A DNA stretch of 64,000 nucleotides from Notoacmeibacter ruber. Its GTDB lineage: Bacteria > Pseudomonadota > Alphaproteobacteria > Rhizobiales > Rhizobiaceae. A program made the translations under genes and the position numbers. Each line of letters opens with the position of its first letter. Positions within the stretch are counted from its first letter, which is position 1. The stretch covers positions 1 to 64,000 of the forward strand of contig NZ_RCWN01000001.1 of assembly GCF_003668555.1 (NCBI RefSeq), given 5' to 3'. Shown piece after piece: positions 1-9,436 of the stretch. The notes beneath the pieces are model-generated. The model was not told where the DNA came from. It ran no database searches and worked only from the letters and a program-made list of their open reading frames with translations.

Positions 1-288
1 GTTACCGTTCTGGATCCCCACGTTTCCACCCGGGGCGAAATGGGCCATGTGATCCTGACCGTGCTCGGCATGGTTGCACAAATGGAGCGTCGTTTCATTA
101 AGGAGCGTCAGCGTGAGGGCATCGAACGCGCCAGGGCGAACGGCACCTATAAGGGCGGCAAGCGCCGTATCAACCGTACTAAAGTGCTGAAGCTACACGA
201 AGCCGGCGAACAGGTGTCAGCAATCGCTCGCCATGTTGGCTGTTCGCGAATGCAGGTCTACCGCATCATAAATGACAACAGCACCTAA
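1..288 (+). CDS. Serine recombinase (resolvase/invertase family), C-terminal part, cut by window edge
   Basis: The frame is open from base 1 and ends at TAA 286-288, so the N-terminal catalytic part lies outside the window. The visible 95 residues contain the conserved end of the resolvase catalytic domain (MVAQMERRFIKERQREG, a helix that leads to the DNA-binding part), then a linker with YKGGKRR and a C-terminal helix-turn-helix (VSAIARHVGCSRMQVYRII). This order is typical of Tn3-type resolvases and DNA invertases. I infer site-specific recombination linked to a mobile element or plasmid. No res or inversion site was recognised downstream. Whether the gene is intact cannot be judged here. 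Confidence 0.88.
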   Translation, partial: VTVLDPHVSTRGEMGHVILTVLGMVAQMERRFIKERQREGIERARANGTYKGGKRRINRTKVLKLHEAGEQVSAIARHVGCSRMQVYRIINDNST

Positions 289-848
289 GCTTACGCGAAG
301 GATGCAGACGAAACAGCATTTTTTGGCCGGAAGCGGACAGGCGGCTTAGGGCCTTTCCGGTTCCGATCCAACGATCGCCTTTTCGGATCGCAAGTGGGAG
401 GCCTAGAAGCTGCCGTAGTGAAAGAAACCGGTAGGCGCTATAAGTTAGGATAACGATTCGATCCTGTGCGTCGGTTTTCAGCGAAGCTTTCTGGTGTTTG
501 ATCTGAACACGCTAATTCCCCTCCGCCTCGCGTGGCACGCTTTATAAGCTTTCCTCAGTACTCATATGCTTCTTTTCACATCCGCTTGAACTACAAAATC
601 TATCGGTCACCTCGACGGTGCCTTGTCATTATAAGCGCTACTTTCCTACTGCGCCATTTCCACAAGTCTACAATTGGTTCGATGAACGGCCGCGCCGTAC
701 ATTTACGTCCCGTTGAGGCCGCACCTAAGGGCGGAGGGAGCCAAAGGCTTGCAAGTTTGGTGACGGATAAGCTTACGCATGCAGGCCGCTCGCAGGATCG
801 CCTTAGCAGGCTTACCTTCATCCGTAAGAAAATGGTAGCCTGCGCCTC
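289..848. other. Intergenic, no gene recognised
   Basis: These 560 bases hold only short open frames with no recognisable domain, no good ribosome binding site and no family resemblance. I saw no tRNA, terminator or convincing inverted repeat. The stretch separates the recombinase remnant from the esterase gene and may mark the edge of a mobile segment. Confidence 0.5.
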
Positions 849-2480
849 ATGACCGAAACAGTTCGCAAACCTATCGAAGAAAGCCAAAGGCAGCGTTGGC
901 GGCGCTTCTTTTTAGCTCTGTCGTGGTCGATTGGCCTCTCCGCCTGTGCCGCTCCTGGCGCGGTCCATCACATCGTCAAGTCGGATGCAGCACAACATCA
1001 CGAGGTTACAACCGATCGAGGCGTCATACGAGGCACGTCTGCACCAGAGGGCAGCGCCTTTCTTGGCATTCCATTCTCGGCACCGCCCGTCGGGCCATTA
1101 CGCTTCGCCCCGCCGCAACCTGCCGCTGCATGGGCGGGTGTGCGTGATGCGACCAAGCTTCGTGCATCCTGTCCGCAGTTGGTGCCCGCGCGAGAGAAGT
1201 CGGAAGATTGTCTTTATCTCAATGTCTACACTCCGGCCGACATCAAGGCAGGAGACAGGTTGCCAGTACTGGTCTGGCTTTACGGCGGCGGCCTCAGTTT
1301 CGGATCAAACGAGCAGTATGACGGGAGCCGTCTCGCCCAGCGGCGGAATGTCGTGGTGGTTGTGCCGAATTACCGTCTCGGTGCGCTGGGTTTCTTCGCA
1401 CACCCCTTACTGCGCGGACCGGACGAAGGAAATTACGGGCTACTCGATCAGCGCGCGGCGCTGGAATGGGTGCAGCGCAATATCGAACCGTTCGGCGGTG
1501 ATCCAAGCCGCGTCACCCTGTTTGGCGAATCCGCCGGCGCGACCAGCGCCTGCACGCATATGGTCTCGCCCGGAAGCCGCGGTTTGTTCCACCGCATCAT
1601 CCTGCAATCCGATACTTGCATCTTTCCCGAACAATGGATTTCGCGCGCTGGCGCTGAAGCAGGCGGCATTGCGATGGCGCGCGATCTTGGCTGCAATGGA
1701 GCCGATGCGCTGACCTGTCTGCGCGATCTGCCGGTTGGCGAGCTTGTAAAGGCCAAAAGCCACCGCTGGGGCAATGTCGGACGCGACAGCTGGTCGCCCA
1801 TGGTGGGTGGCGAGGTGTTGCCGGACAAGCCACGCACTCTTTTCGCGCGCGGCCAGGATGCGCCGGTACCGCTGCTGATGGGCAGCAATAGGGATGAGGG
1901 GCGATTGTTCGCCAACCTTCTCTCGTTGACGCTCGCCTGGACGAGCCGCAAAGGCTACGAACGTGAGGTGGGCCGGGCCATCCGGTCCGATATTCTGGAC
2001 GAGGTGCTCGGCGAATACGCCGATGAGGCGGAGCGATCCTATTATCACGCCTACGCCGATATCATCACAGACTCTCGTTTCGCCTGCCCAATGCTGTCGA
2101 TGCACCGGCTGCGAGCGGGACGCGCGGCGGATTACGTTTACGAGTTCGACGACCCGAACGCACGTAGTGCAGCGCCGCGCGTCCCGTTCACCCCGTCGCA
2201 GGGTTCATATCACGCAGCCGAGCTGCCTTATGTGTTCGGACACCGGTTCCTGTTCGCAAGCCCCGACGACTGGTCTGCCGAGCAGGCCGAATTGTCGGAT
2301 CGTATTCAGCGCTACTGGACGGCTTTCGCCGCAAGCGGTCAACCTGATGTGGATGGCTTAGCGGACTGGCCCACCTTCGACAGCGAAAATCCGCTACGCC
2401 TGTCCCCGGAAGGCGAAAGCCTAATTATTGACTTCGCCGCCCGCCACCGGTGCGAATTCTGGAACAGTATGGGATACTGA
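849..2480 (+). CDS. Type B carboxylesterase, predicted lipoprotein
   Basis: The 543-residue protein is a carboxylesterase/lipase of the COesterase (type B) family, which hydrolyses carboxylic esters. After a basic N-terminus and a hydrophobic segment (about 20-32) there is a lipobox LSAC with Cys33, so it is probably exported and lipid-anchored. Visible motifs are the oxyanion-hole YGGG (145-148), the nucleophile elbow FGESAGA with Ser228, the acid Glu350 in SNRDEG, and His455 in YHAAELPYVFG, giving a complete Ser-Glu-His triad. Its length matches the family. The start ATG 849 has no strong Shine-Dalgarno sequence, so a slightly later start is possible. The natural substrate is unknown. The next genes are a regulator and a ketone-oxidation operon, so a role in ester turnover is conceivable but not shown. 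Confidence 0.85.
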   Translation: MTETVRKPIEESQRQRWRRFFLALSWSIGLSACAAPGAVHHIVKSDAAQHHEVTTDRGVIRGTSAPEGSAFLGIPFSAPPVGPLRFAPPQPAAAWAGVRDATKLRASCPQLVPAREKSEDCLYLNVYTPADIKAGDRLPVLVWLYGGGLSFGSNEQYDGSRLAQRRNVVVVVPNYRLGALGFFAHPLLRGPDEGNYGLLDQRAALEWVQRNIEPFGGDPSRVTLFGESAGATSACTHMVSPGSRGLFHRIILQSDTCIFPEQWISRAGAEAGGIAMARDLGCNGADALTCLRDLPVGELVKAKSHRWGNVGRDSWSPMVGGEVLPDKPRTLFARGQDAPVPLLMGSNRDEGRLFANLLSLTLAWTSRKGYEREVGRAIRSDILDEVLGEYADEAERSYYHAYADIITDSRFACPMLSMHRLRAGRAADYVYEFDDPNARSAAPRVPFTPSQGSYHAAELPYVFGHRFLFASPDDWSAEQAELSDRIQRYWTAFAASGQPDVDGLADWPTFDSENPLRLSPEGESLIIDFAARHRCEFWNSMGY

Positions 2481-2803
2481 GGGCCGTCTCAGAATTGCCG
2501 AGGGCCGCGGTATCTAACCATCCGTGCATTCGTTACGCTGAATCTTGGCCGATAGCAGAAGGTCGGCTTTTGGATGTCACCGGCGGGAAACTGCCATTCC
2601 GGTTCGGATTCTCCTGAGCCATTTCCCAACCATCGCCGCGGCTCTATGATAATGCCGACTACTTCCGCACCCATTGAAGACTGAGACGCCTCGTGGAAAG
2701 ATGAAGCGCGTCCTTAGCAGTGAGCCGTAGAGAGACCTCTCGCCGGAATGGCCAGTGCGTCGCCTGACGACAAGTCAGTCGGTTCTGCGTTATATTCAAA
2801 GCC
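2481..2803. other. Intergenic, no gene recognised
   Basis: About 320 bases between the esterase and the PucR-type regulator. I see only short frames without family features. It presumably holds the promoter of the regulator, but no convincing -35/-10 pair was picked out. Confidence 0.4.
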
Positions 2804-4015
2804 ATGTCTGCCGATCCCGAACGCGTTCAGTTTCTTATCCGCCAAGCGGCGACTTTCGCCAGGGAGGCCGGCCCGGTTCATCGCGCGATCGATGCCGAAG
2901 TGCTGAAGGCCATCGGTTTGGCCGATGATCCGGTTCTTGCGCGTCGGATCCGGCACGGCAACCGCATGAATCTTGAGCAATGGTTGACGCAGACGATCCT
3001 GGAGCCCGATCGCATTCCACTATACGAGCCGACACCCGAGATTCTCCGTGCCATACGCGAGAATGCGCGCACGGGATGGGGCGAAGTTGCGCTCGAAGCC
3101 TTTCGCGCAGGTGCCGCCTTCGCCTGGTCGGAATGGATGACCATCGTTTTCGGCCTGACGGATGACAGCGAAGAGATCCGCGCTGTCCTGGAGTTCTCGC
3201 ATCGATCGATGACGAGCTTTGTCGCCGACGCTGCAACGGCGATCAGGGCGGAGAACACGAGGGGCCTTGCGGAAACGGCGGAAGGCTCATCATCCGAGCG
3301 CCGTCGGCTCGTGCAACGCGTCCTATCCGGCGATCCGGTCGATCCGATGCTGGATGGTCGCAGACTCGGCTACCGATTTGATCGTACGCATCAGGCCATC
3401 ATCCTCTGGTCTGTCGCGCCAAATATCGAACCGGCCCAACTGGACCTGGTGGTCGACGAGTTGGGACGATCGAATCCCGAAGCGGCAATCCTGGCAATCA
3501 TCGAGGATCGTCATCGGCGCTGGATTTGGATGACCCAGCCGATCTCAACGGATCGGGCCGCAGCGATCTGCCCGGAAGATTGCCGTATGGTTCTAGGCGA
3601 GCCGCGGCGGGGGCTGGATGGATTCCGACGCACACATGAGGATGCGAAGATCGCACAACGCATGTTGGCCGGTGCGGCCGCGTCTCGAAGGGTCACGCGA
3701 TACGCAGATGTGCGGATGATCGCGATGCTCTCCGCCGATGATGAGAAATCTCAAAGCTTCGTGACCGAAGTCTTGGGATCGTTCCGCTTTGCGCCCGAAA
3801 ACCTGCAGGAAACGTTACGTGTTCATCTTCACGAGGGTGAGAACGCGAGCCGGACGGCCCAATTGCTTTCGATCCACCGAAACACGGTTATACGCCATCT
3901 CGCCGTGGCCGAGGACCAGTTGCCACGAAAGCTCTCAGAGGCGAGGATCGAGATTGCCGCTGCCCTTGAAATGCTGCTCTGGCTGCCCGACGCCGCAAAG
4001 AACGACAAGCGGTAG
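2804..4015 (+). CDS. PucR/CdaR-type transcriptional regulator
   Basis: The 403-residue protein has the layout of the PucR family. An N-terminal sensor-like region without a recognised ligand domain is followed by a GGDEF-like middle region and a C-terminal PucR helix-turn-helix (about residues 333-385; key segment ENASRTAQLLSIHRNTVIRHL). Members of this family regulate catabolic genes such as purine or aromatic degradation. The gene ends 41 bases before the stop of the convergent SDR gene of the monooxygenase operon, so I infer that it controls that operon. This is based on position and family only. No binding site was identified. Confidence 0.85.
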   Translation: MSADPERVQFLIRQAATFAREAGPVHRAIDAEVLKAIGLADDPVLARRIRHGNRMNLEQWLTQTILEPDRIPLYEPTPEILRAIRENARTGWGEVALEAFRAGAAFAWSEWMTIVFGLTDDSEEIRAVLEFSHRSMTSFVADAATAIRAENTRGLAETAEGSSSERRRLVQRVLSGDPVDPMLDGRRLGYRFDRTHQAIILWSVAPNIEPAQLDLVVDELGRSNPEAAILAIIEDRHRRWIWMTQPISTDRAAAICPEDCRMVLGEPRRGLDGFRRTHEDAKIAQRMLAGAAASRRVTRYADVRMIAMLSADDEKSQSFVTEVLGSFRFAPENLQETLRVHLHEGENASRTAQLLSIHRNTVIRHLAVAEDQLPRKLSEARIEIAAALEMLLWLPDAAKNDKR

Positions 4016-4056
4016 CGGGTTGAGAACTGGAGGTCGCCAGGCGCTGAACAGCTCGA

Positions 4057-4788
4057 TCAGATCGTGACGCCACCACATACGAACAGGGTCTGTCCCGTCA
4101 CGAAACTCGTTCGATCGTCGCAGAAGAAGCTGACGGCGTTGGCAACGTCTTCAGGCGTTCCCATGCGCCCAATTGGTATGCCCTCGATCATGTCGCGCGT
4201 TTGCGGAGCTTCCGGCCTGTTGTTTTCCCAGAAGGCCGTGGTCCCGATCGGACCGGGCGCGACGCAGTTCACAGTGATTCTCGCCGGCGCGAGTTCGAGC
4301 GCCCATCCTCTTGCCATTGCTTCCGCCGCACCCTTCGTCGCCGCATAGAGCGTTCGGGCCTTTTTGCCGAGGACGACGCGGCTGGTGTTGAAGACGATGC
4401 GGCCATTGCCGTACCGTTTCAATGCCGGCAGAGCGGCGCGCGCGGCGACAATTGATGATCGTAGATTGAGATGAAACAGGCGGTCGAAATCATCGAGGTC
4501 GACGTCCTCAAGAAGTGCCGGCTTGACAATACCGACATTGTTCACCAGCGCACCGAGACCGTGTCTATCGGCAATGCGAGACACCTCGTTTCGGGTGGCG
4601 GCGGTGTCGGAGAGATCGATCTTCGTCGCGTCGGAGCGTAGCGAAACGTCCTCAGGAACCTCCGTGTCGAGAACGAAAACGCGCCAGCCATCGGCTTGAA
4701 GGCGCGTCGCGATCGCCTGACCGATATTTCGCGCACCGCCCGTCACGATCGCGCAGCGGTTCGGCGACGTATCATCTACGGTTATCAT
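4057..4788 (-). CDS. Short-chain dehydrogenase/reductase (SDR), classical type
   Basis: The 243-residue protein is a classical NAD(P)-dependent SDR with the Rossmann motif TGGARNIG (16-23), NNVG (83-86, where NNAG is usual), and the catalytic Ser136, Tyr148 and Lys152. The C-terminal GQTLFVCGG is typical of 3-oxoacyl-ACP reductase-like enzymes. I chose ATG 4788 because it overlaps the stop of the upstream transporter gene by four bases (ATGA), which implies translational coupling. Upstream in the same frame lies only the shadow of the transporter gene. As the last gene of the monooxygenase operon it probably oxidises or reduces an alcohol/ketone intermediate. The exact substrate is unknown. 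Confidence 0.87.
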   Translation of the reverse strand: MITVDDTSPNRCAIVTGGARNIGQAIATRLQADGWRVFVLDTEVPEDVSLRSDATKIDLSDTAATRNEVSRIADRHGLGALVNNVGIVKPALLEDVDLDDFDRLFHLNLRSSIVAARAALPALKRYGNGRIVFNTSRVVLGKKARTLYAATKGAAEAMARGWALELAPARITVNCVAPGPIGTTAFWENNRPEAPQTRDMIEGIPIGRMGTPEDVANAVSFFCDDRTSFVTGQTLFVCGGVTI

Positions 4789-6107
4789 CGACGGTGGTCC
4801 TTCGGATACCGCAGCGACGCGATCAACAGGAAGAGCCCCGTGCCGAGCGACAGCGCCGGTATCATGAACAGGGAGCCGTGGAGACCGATGGCGCGGAACG
4901 CTTCGGTCATTTCCGGCGCGTTCGCGGCCAACTGCGCACGTTCCGCCAGATGATCCGAAAGCATGCCAGAGGCGACGGATCCGTAAGCCGCACCGAAGAT
5001 ATAGAAAAGGAAGAAGAAGATGGCGACGCCGGTCGCCCGTAAAGACGGCGGCAGGACATCGTGGATCGTCGGGTTGGCCGTGGAATAGAAAGCATATTGA
5101 AGGAACCAGCCGATAGCGAAAAGTGCGACAAAGCTGATGACAGCGTCGGAAGGTTGCGACATCGCCGCGAAAGTCAGGCCTGCCGAGACGATCATGCAGC
5201 CGACGCCGAAGAGCAGCCGTCCACGTATGAAGGCCATATGCAAGCGGTCCGCGAGCCAGCCGCAGATTGGTAATCCGATAAGACCGGAAACGCCGATGAT
5301 GACACCGACCGAGATGCCGGCCATGGTTAGCGACAGGCCGAAATAGCGCTGCAGGTTCGGCACCATGAATGTGGTGACCGCGTAGCTGGAGAAATTGAAG
5401 GTGATACCCGCAGCGCTCAGCCACCACATCGTCGGGACCGACAGAACGGCGCGGATCGGTTTGTCGGTGGTCTGAATCGCCAGCTCCGGCGTATCGGAGT
5501 AGCCGCGTGCCGGCTCACGCATCCTGAGCACCCAAACCGCGACAAGAATGCCTGGCACCATGGCGATGAAGAACGCGGCGCGCCAGGTTCCGAAGAAGGC
5601 CACGATGGCGCCGGTCGAGAAGAATGCAACGATGATTCCCGCAGGCAGACCCATCATGAAGAGACTGGTGGCCTTTGAACGACCTTCGGAGGGATAGCAG
5701 TCTGCGATCAGAGCGTTTGCCGCCGGCGCGAAGGCGGCCTCGCCGATGCCGACACCGATCCGGACGGCCATCAATGTCGCGAAGCTGCCCGCGAGGCCGG
5801 TCGCGCCGGTCATCAGTGACCAGATGGCAAGACCGATGGCAATAATCCATTTTCTCGAGAGGCGATCGGCAAGACGGCCGAGAGGCAATCCGGCAATAGC
5901 GTAGACGACGGTGAAGGCGGAGCCGACCAACCCGATCTGTGTATCGCTCAGACCGAATTCCAAGCGGATCGGCTCAGCGAGAACGGCGGGCAGCGCTCTG
6001 TCGAAGAAGTTGAGAAAATTCGCGGTGAACAGCAAAGCGAGGACGCCACCCGCTCCCTCCGCCACCCGGGTCGTTCGCGTCGATTGCATGCGCTCGATCG
6101 TGGTCAT
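4785..6107 (-). CDS. MFS transporter
   Basis: The 440-residue protein has about 12 hydrophobic segments and the MFS motif A between helices 2 and 3 (GRLADRLSRKW, near residues 77-87). A further copy of this loop type (GWLADRLHM) follows in the second half. It belongs to the major facilitator superfamily, near the sugar/organic-anion symporter subgroup. A GGGAGGA ribosome binding site precedes ATG 6107. It lies in the operon between two SDR genes, 85 bases after the upstream SDR and overlapping the downstream one by four bases. I infer uptake of the compound degraded by the operon, though export is also possible. Confidence 0.88.
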   Translation of the reverse strand: MTTIERMQSTRTTRVAEGAGGVLALLFTANFLNFFDRALPAVLAEPIRLEFGLSDTQIGLVGSAFTVVYAIAGLPLGRLADRLSRKWIIAIGLAIWSLMTGATGLAGSFATLMAVRIGVGIGEAAFAPAANALIADCYPSEGRSKATSLFMMGLPAGIIVAFFSTGAIVAFFGTWRAAFFIAMVPGILVAVWVLRMREPARGYSDTPELAIQTTDKPIRAVLSVPTMWWLSAAGITFNFSSYAVTTFMVPNLQRYFGLSLTMAGISVGVIIGVSGLIGLPICGWLADRLHMAFIRGRLLFGVGCMIVSAGLTFAAMSQPSDAVISFVALFAIGWFLQYAFYSTANPTIHDVLPPSLRATGVAIFFFLFYIFGAAYGSVASGMLSDHLAERAQLAANAPEMTEAFRAIGLHGSLFMIPALSLGTGLFLLIASLRYPKDHRR

Positions 6108-6192
6108 GACATCCTCCCAGTGCCTGCCCCATGCACCGCACTCCCGAAGCGGCCATGAGGTTACGTTTAGGCGCCCCCTTTGGCCGAAGCGG

Positions 6193-7041
6193 CTACCCGA
6201 AAACCTCGCGAAGTTTCTTCGTAACGATGGGAATGTAGCCAGAGGGCATCAGCCGGACGAGATAATCGAGGCGTTTTGCCTTCGAGGTCAGGATGATCCG
6301 CCTTCTGCCGCGCTCCATTCCGTCCAAAATTTCTGCTGCCGCCTTTTCCGGCGGCATCGTCAGAAGTTTTTCCTGATAGACCTTCAAACGCCGTCTCGCA
6401 GCAGCCTGTTTATCGGCCGGTAGTTGGTCGATCTCCGAAGCTTTCCGCGACGCGATATTGGTCGCAACACCGCCGGGGTGAACCACCGTCACTTCTACCG
6501 GGTGGCCATCATAAAGCATCTCCTGGCGGATCGCTTCGGTCAGGCCGCGCACGGCGAACTTTGACGTGACGTAGGGTGACATGTGCGGCTGAGCCATAAA
6601 GCCATTCAGGCTCGAAATCGTGACCAGATGGCCCTCGCCGCTGGCGATGAGATGGGGCAGGAAAACGCGGGTGCCGTTCACCACGCCATCCAGATTGACC
6701 GATATGACCCTGTCGAACTGCTCTGCCGGCATCTCGACGAAAGGGTCGTTGCGAGAGGCGATGCCCGCATTGTTGAAGAGTTGATTGACCCTTCCGAAAG
6801 CGGCGACTACGCGTTCCGAATAGGCCGAAAAGGCTGCACGGTCGGTGACATCGAGACGATCGGCAATAACGTCCGCGCCATTGTCACGAGCCATATTCGC
6901 CGTCGCTTCGACCGGCCCTTCCTCTATATCGCTGATCGCGAGCTTGGCGCCACGCTGGGCAAGGCCGAGAGATAACGCGCGACCAATGCCACTACCGGCA
7001 CCGGTGACGACCGCAACGCGGTCGCGAAAGATATTGCTCAT
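6193..7041 (-). CDS. Short-chain dehydrogenase/reductase (SDR), SadH-like
   Basis: The 282-residue SDR has TGAGSGIG (13-20), NNAG (90-93), Ser143/Ser144, Tyr157 and Lys161, so all catalytic residues are present. The C-terminal extension (about 220-282, basic, ending in KKLREVFG) resembles SDRs found next to flavin monooxygenases in actinobacteria and proteobacteria. Its ATG overlaps the stop of the upstream hydrolase gene by four bases. I infer oxidation of an alcohol produced or consumed around the Baeyer-Villiger step. The resemblance to the mycobacterial mymA-lipR-sadH order comes from memory of family organisation, not from a search. Confidence 0.87.
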   Translation of the reverse strand: MSNIFRDRVAVVTGAGSGIGRALSLGLAQRGAKLAISDIEEGPVEATANMARDNGADVIADRLDVTDRAAFSAYSERVVAAFGRVNQLFNNAGIASRNDPFVEMPAEQFDRVISVNLDGVVNGTRVFLPHLIASGEGHLVTISSLNGFMAQPHMSPYVTSKFAVRGLTEAIRQEMLYDGHPVEVTVVHPGGVATNIASRKASEIDQLPADKQAAARRRLKVYQEKLLTMPPEKAAAEILDGMERGRRRIILTSKAKRLDYLVRLMPSGYIPIVTKKLREVFG

Positions 7042-7937
7042 GGCTGCTCCGCCTTGCAGGATTTGACGTGGGATAGGATGAGTTCGGCCAATCTTGGTGC
7101 AACCGCTGGCGGGAGTTCATGGCCCATGCCCTCGATTGTAACGTGCCGCGCATTCGGGATCGCCGCAGCCGTGGCCCTGCCACCTGACGGGTGCACGAGA
7201 GAGTCGCGGTCGCCATGGATCACCAGCGTCGGCGCATCAATGGTCTTCAGTTCCCTCGTCCGGTCGCCGGAAGCGAAGATGGCCGCCAATTGCCGCGCCG
7301 TGCCGCGATATTGCGTCGGACCGCCCCGTTCCCAAGCATCGGAAATGAGTTTTCGTCTGGCCGCCGGCTCGGCCGGGAAACCCTTGCCGCCGATCAGATC
7401 CGACATGGTCACGCGGTGCTCGATGAAGGTGTCGCGGTCACGTGCCGCCTTCTTGGACATCTGCCAAGCCACGCGAAAGGAGGGCTGGCCGACGCGCCGT
7501 GCGCCGGTCGTCGAGAAGATCGATGTTAATGACAACACCCGTTCAGGCGCCTTTACCGCAGTGACCTGCGCGATCATGCCGCCGAGCGACATGCCGACGA
7601 AATGCGCCCTGTCGATCCCCATATGGTCCATCAGGGCCAGCATATCGTCGGACATATCGTCCAGCGTGTAAGCGTCTTTAGGCGCTTTTCGAAAGATCAT
7701 TTCCCGCAGGTTCGGGCCGCGGCCGGTCACGTAGGACGAGCGACCTGAATCGCGATTGTCGAAGGTGATGACGCGATGGCCGCCGGCGATCAGCGCGGAG
7801 ATCAATTCGCGCGGCCAGTGTATCAGCTGGAAACTTAGGCCGATGATAAGGACGATCGGCTCGCCGCTGCCTTCATCGCGATAGCAGATATCGATGCCGT
7901 TCGGTAGTTTCGCGAATTCATCCCTATCTGCATTCAT
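7038..7937 (-). CDS. Alpha/beta hydrolase
   Basis: The 299-residue enzyme has the alpha/beta-hydrolase fold: the nucleophile elbow GMSLGG with Ser117, a downstream acid in HGDRDSLV and a catalytic His in GMGHELP. There is no signal peptide, so it is cytosolic. It overlaps the monooxygenase stop and the SDR start by four bases on each side, placing it inside a tightly coupled operon. An esterase or lactonase directly after a Baeyer-Villiger monooxygenase is the expected enzyme for opening the ester or lactone product. This is the most likely role, by inference. Confidence 0.87.
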   Translation of the reverse strand: MNADRDEFAKLPNGIDICYRDEGSGEPIVLIIGLSFQLIHWPRELISALIAGGHRVITFDNRDSGRSSYVTGRGPNLREMIFRKAPKDAYTLDDMSDDMLALMDHMGIDRAHFVGMSLGGMIAQVTAVKAPERVLSLTSIFSTTGARRVGQPSFRVAWQMSKKAARDRDTFIEHRVTMSDLIGGKGFPAEPAARRKLISDAWERGGPTQYRGTARQLAAIFASGDRTRELKTIDAPTLVIHGDRDSLVHPSGGRATAAAIPNARHVTIEGMGHELPPAVAPRLAELILSHVKSCKAEQP

Positions 7938-9436
7938 TGCGCAGCATCCGAAAATGGTGCCGGCGACGGTTCGAGATGCAGTTCCGGCCCGATGACCGCG
8001 CCACGCTTCATCATCTTGGCGTCTTCGCGATAGTTAAACGTCATCTCCCAGGGATAGGTGTCGCCCTGCCGCGGCAGGATGTCGATCGAACGCTGCACGT
8101 AGCCTGCCTGGAAGTCGAGCAGCGGCCGCGTTTTCATTTGCCTGTCGGGACGTTCGGGATAACAGATACCCATGCCGCGCTCGTCCATCTCGGCGAGGAG
8201 ACGGCAGAAATATTCGCAAAGAAGGCCGACTTTCAGCGTCCACGACGAATTCGTATAGCCGATCGAGAACGCGAAGTTTGGAATGTTGTCGAGCATCATT
8301 CCCTTGTAGATGAGATGGTCAGGCCAATGCACAGCCTTGCCGTCGACGGCATATTCCGCGCCGCCCATCAGTTTCAGGTTGAGGCCTGTTGCCGTGACGA
8401 TGATGTCGGCATCGACATGGCTGCCGTCCTCCATCGCAATTCCAGACTCATCGAAACGGGCGATCTTGCCCGTCACGATCGAGCAGCTTCCATCTTCAAG
8501 CCGTTTGAAGAGGTCAGCACCCGGGACGAAGCAAAGTCGCTGATCCCAAGGATCGTAAGGCGGATTGAAGTGGGTATCGATCGGGTAGTCTTCCGGAAGA
8601 TATTTGACATTTAACTTGCGCACGAAATTTCGCATCCAGTTCGGAAACCGCCGCGAAATGCGCCAGAAGACCGACTGGCGCATAATATTCTTTGTGCGAA
8701 GCGTGCGGTGGATCCGGTCGGCCGAAAGGAAAGGACGCAACCACCTCAGCCAAGGGTCTTGCGTGGGCAGCGGCAGGACGTAGGTGGGCGTGCGCTGCAC
8801 CTGCGTGACATGCGCGGCCTTTTCCGAAAGCGCCGGCAGAAGCGTCACTGCTGTCGCGCCCGAACCGATCACAGCTATGCGCTTGTCGGTATAATCCAGA
8901 TCGTCCGGCCAGGACTGCGGATGGATGATTGGTCCGTCGAAGCTACCTTCCTGGGCGAATTCTGGACGGTAACCCTGGTCGTAATCGTAATAGCCCGTCG
9001 CCGAAAATATCCAGCGCGCCCGCCAGGTCTCGCGTTCGCCCGTACCGGTCCGTTCCGTCGTGACCGTCCACAATGCTTCTTCGGACGACCAGTCGCAGGC
9101 GATGACCTTTCGCCCGAAGCGGATACGCTCGCGAACATCGTATTCGTCGGCGGTCTCCGCGATGTAGGACTTGATCTCTTCCGCTGGTGCTATCGACTTG
9201 TCGCTCTTCCACGGCTTGAATTCGTAGCTGAACGTGTAGAGATCCGAATCCGACCGGATGCCCGGATAGCGAAAAAGGTCCCACGTGCCGCCCAGATCGT
9301 CGCGCATCTCCAGGATCTGATAGGATTTGCCGGGAAGCTTCCGGTGCAGATACGCGGCACAACCAATGCCGGACAACCCGGCACCGAAAATGACGACGTC
9401 CGTGACCTCGTACTGCAAATCCGTCGTGCGCATCAT
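7934..9436 (-). CDS. Flavin-dependent monooxygenase, Baeyer-Villiger type
   Basis: The 500-residue protein has an FAD-binding Rossmann motif (GAGLSG, 18-23), a second, NADPH-binding GSGATA (191-196) and the Baeyer-Villiger fingerprint FxGxxxHxxxWP, seen as F166-G168-H172-W176-P177. Such enzymes insert one oxygen of O2 into ketones to give esters or lactones. Length and motif spacing fit the EthA/MymA-like branch. It is the first gene of a five-gene minus-strand operon; GGGAGGA lies upstream of ATG 9436, at 13 bases or so from the start. The ketone substrate cannot be read from the sequence. Confidence 0.9.
   Translation of the reverse strand: MMRTTDLQYEVTDVVIFGAGLSGIGCAAYLHRKLPGKSYQILEMRDDLGGTWDLFRYPGIRSDSDLYTFSYEFKPWKSDKSIAPAEEIKSYIAETADEYDVRERIRFGRKVIACDWSSEEALWTVTTERTGTGERETWRARWIFSATGYYDYDQGYRPEFAQEGSFDGPIIHPQSWPDDLDYTDKRIAVIGSGATAVTLLPALSEKAAHVTQVQRTPTYVLPLPTQDPWLRWLRPFLSADRIHRTLRTKNIMRQSVFWRISRRFPNWMRNFVRKLNVKYLPEDYPIDTHFNPPYDPWDQRLCFVPGADLFKRLEDGSCSIVTGKIARFDESGIAMEDGSHVDADIIVTATGLNLKLMGGAEYAVDGKAVHWPDHLIYKGMMLDNIPNFAFSIGYTNSSWTLKVGLLCEYFCRLLAEMDERGMGICYPERPDRQMKTRPLLDFQAGYVQRSIDILPRQGDTYPWEMTFNYREDAKMMKRGAVIGPELHLEPSPAPFSDAAQ

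Noticed and set aside
4789..5427. Long upstream extension of the SDR frame on the minus strand
   Set aside because: The extension has no family sequence and lies across the transporter gene, which has clear membrane helices and motifs in its own frame. The SDR starts at 4788.
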